From: Stenotrophomonas oahuensis
GTDB taxonomy: Bacteria; Pseudomonadota; Gammaproteobacteria; Xanthomonadales; Xanthomonadaceae
NCBI RefSeq assembly: GCF_031834595.1
Contig: NZ_CP115541.1
Coordinates: 558,001 to 622,000, forward strand
Reading direction: 5' to 3'
DNA: 64,000 nucleotides
The notes under the pieces are model-generated. The model had not been told where the DNA came from. It ran no database searches and saw only the letters and a list, made by a program, of their open reading frames with translations. Below, in pieces: positions 63,741 to 64,000 of this stretch (position 1 is its first letter; every line of letters starts with the position of its first letter). Position numbers and translations under genes: made by a program.

Positions 63741-63849
63741 GCACCGAACCCCAAGCACACCAACGGTTCCAGCAGACTCCATCGAGTCGCCTTCAACGAT
63801 TCGCACGCACATCTATAGACAACCGAAACGCCGGACATACGATCCGGCC

Positions 63850-64000
63850 ATGACTACCCCAAAGACCCCAGTCAAGAACGCCGCCCACAAAACGGCCGTA
63901 GATCGCCCCAACCCGTTCAAGACATTTGAGACCACCGAAGAGCGCCTCAAGTACCTGTACGGAAACATGACCCCGCAGGAATCGCTCGAGATCCTCCACG
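63850..64000 (+). CDS. Unrecognised protein, 5' part only
   Basis: ATG at 63850; 50 codons to the edge of the window: MTTPKTPVKNAAHKTAV, then NPFKTFETTEERLKYL and GNMTPQESLEILH. Basic, unstructured-looking first 18 residues, then helical. No signal peptide. No family recognised from this fragment. Confidence 0.55.
   Translation, partial: MTTPKTPVKNAAHKTAVDRPNPFKTFETTEERLKYLYGNMTPQESLEILH

Larger units (their letters stand above)
63453..63849. other. Repeat-filled gap after pilR
   Basis: 397 bp without a gene: a 25-bp tandem array, four or more REP elements, then about 100 bp before the next start codon that presumably carry its promoter. No terminator with a T-run was seen after pilR. Confidence 0.6.

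Overview
The window is high-GC gammaproteobacterial chromosome from the Xanthomonadaceae, most likely a Stenotrophomonas close to S. rhizophila. The evidence is the divergent L2-type beta-lactamase/ampR pair, the many GTAG-headed short palindromes (Stenotrophomonas REP elements), an XVIPCD-type type IV secretion effector remnant, and above all a fused HAD-phosphatase/glucosylglycerol-phosphate synthase next to a YcaD-like exporter, a pair described from S. rhizophila. No rRNA, tRNA or CRISPR array was seen.

Layout. 1-11196 (minus strand) is housekeeping: yebC-ruvC-ruvA-kup-ruvB-ybgC-tolQ-tolR-tolA, followed by a cut-off gene for a secreted TolA-C-terminal-domain-like protein, with aspS, a small acidic protein, an acetyltransferase and an alpha/beta hydrolase upstream. 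11368-20530 holds a DUF3011 secreted protein, a lipoprotein, the ycaD-ggpPS solute pair, blaL2/ampR and an ABC-F ATPase. 20709-25774 is accessory: a TonB-dependent receptor, two tandem-repeat arrays, a structured leader resembling phage c4-type antisense RNA loci in front of a small ribbon-helix-helix-like protein, and a lipoprotein immunity/XVIPCD effector pair whose effector is frameshifted.

25982-34503 has a YbaL-type Kef antiporter and then an unusual co-directional cluster: an M28 peptidase, a second M28 homologue that has lost almost all zinc-site residues, an M13 peptidase and a small secreted protein. The three large proteins share an N-terminal module with motifs at nearly the same residue numbers although M13 and M28 are unrelated folds. 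This is the best candidate in the window for an undescribed system.

34573-45000 carries clpB with a clear sigma-32 promoter, a GST, an NCS2-like permease, poxB, a DUF3574 lipoprotein and a second TonB-dependent receptor. 45095-49025 is a trehalose operon (otsB, GH15 glucosidase, otsA). 49325-53570 has an OmpA-domain protein and pgeF-rluD divergent from bamD. 53784-56043 is a small foreign patch: an unrecognised gene and an intact IS256-family element with 8-bp target duplications. The window ends with nadE, sucCD, the pilS-pilR two-component pair and the start of an unrecognised gene.

Working together: TolQRA, BamD and the OmpA-domain protein maintain the envelope. GgpPS and OtsBA give two routes to compatible solutes (glucosylglycerol and trehalose), which suits a salt- and drought-tolerant plant-associated bacterium. 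YbaL and Kup handle potassium. RuvABC resolves recombination junctions. PilSR controls type IV pili.
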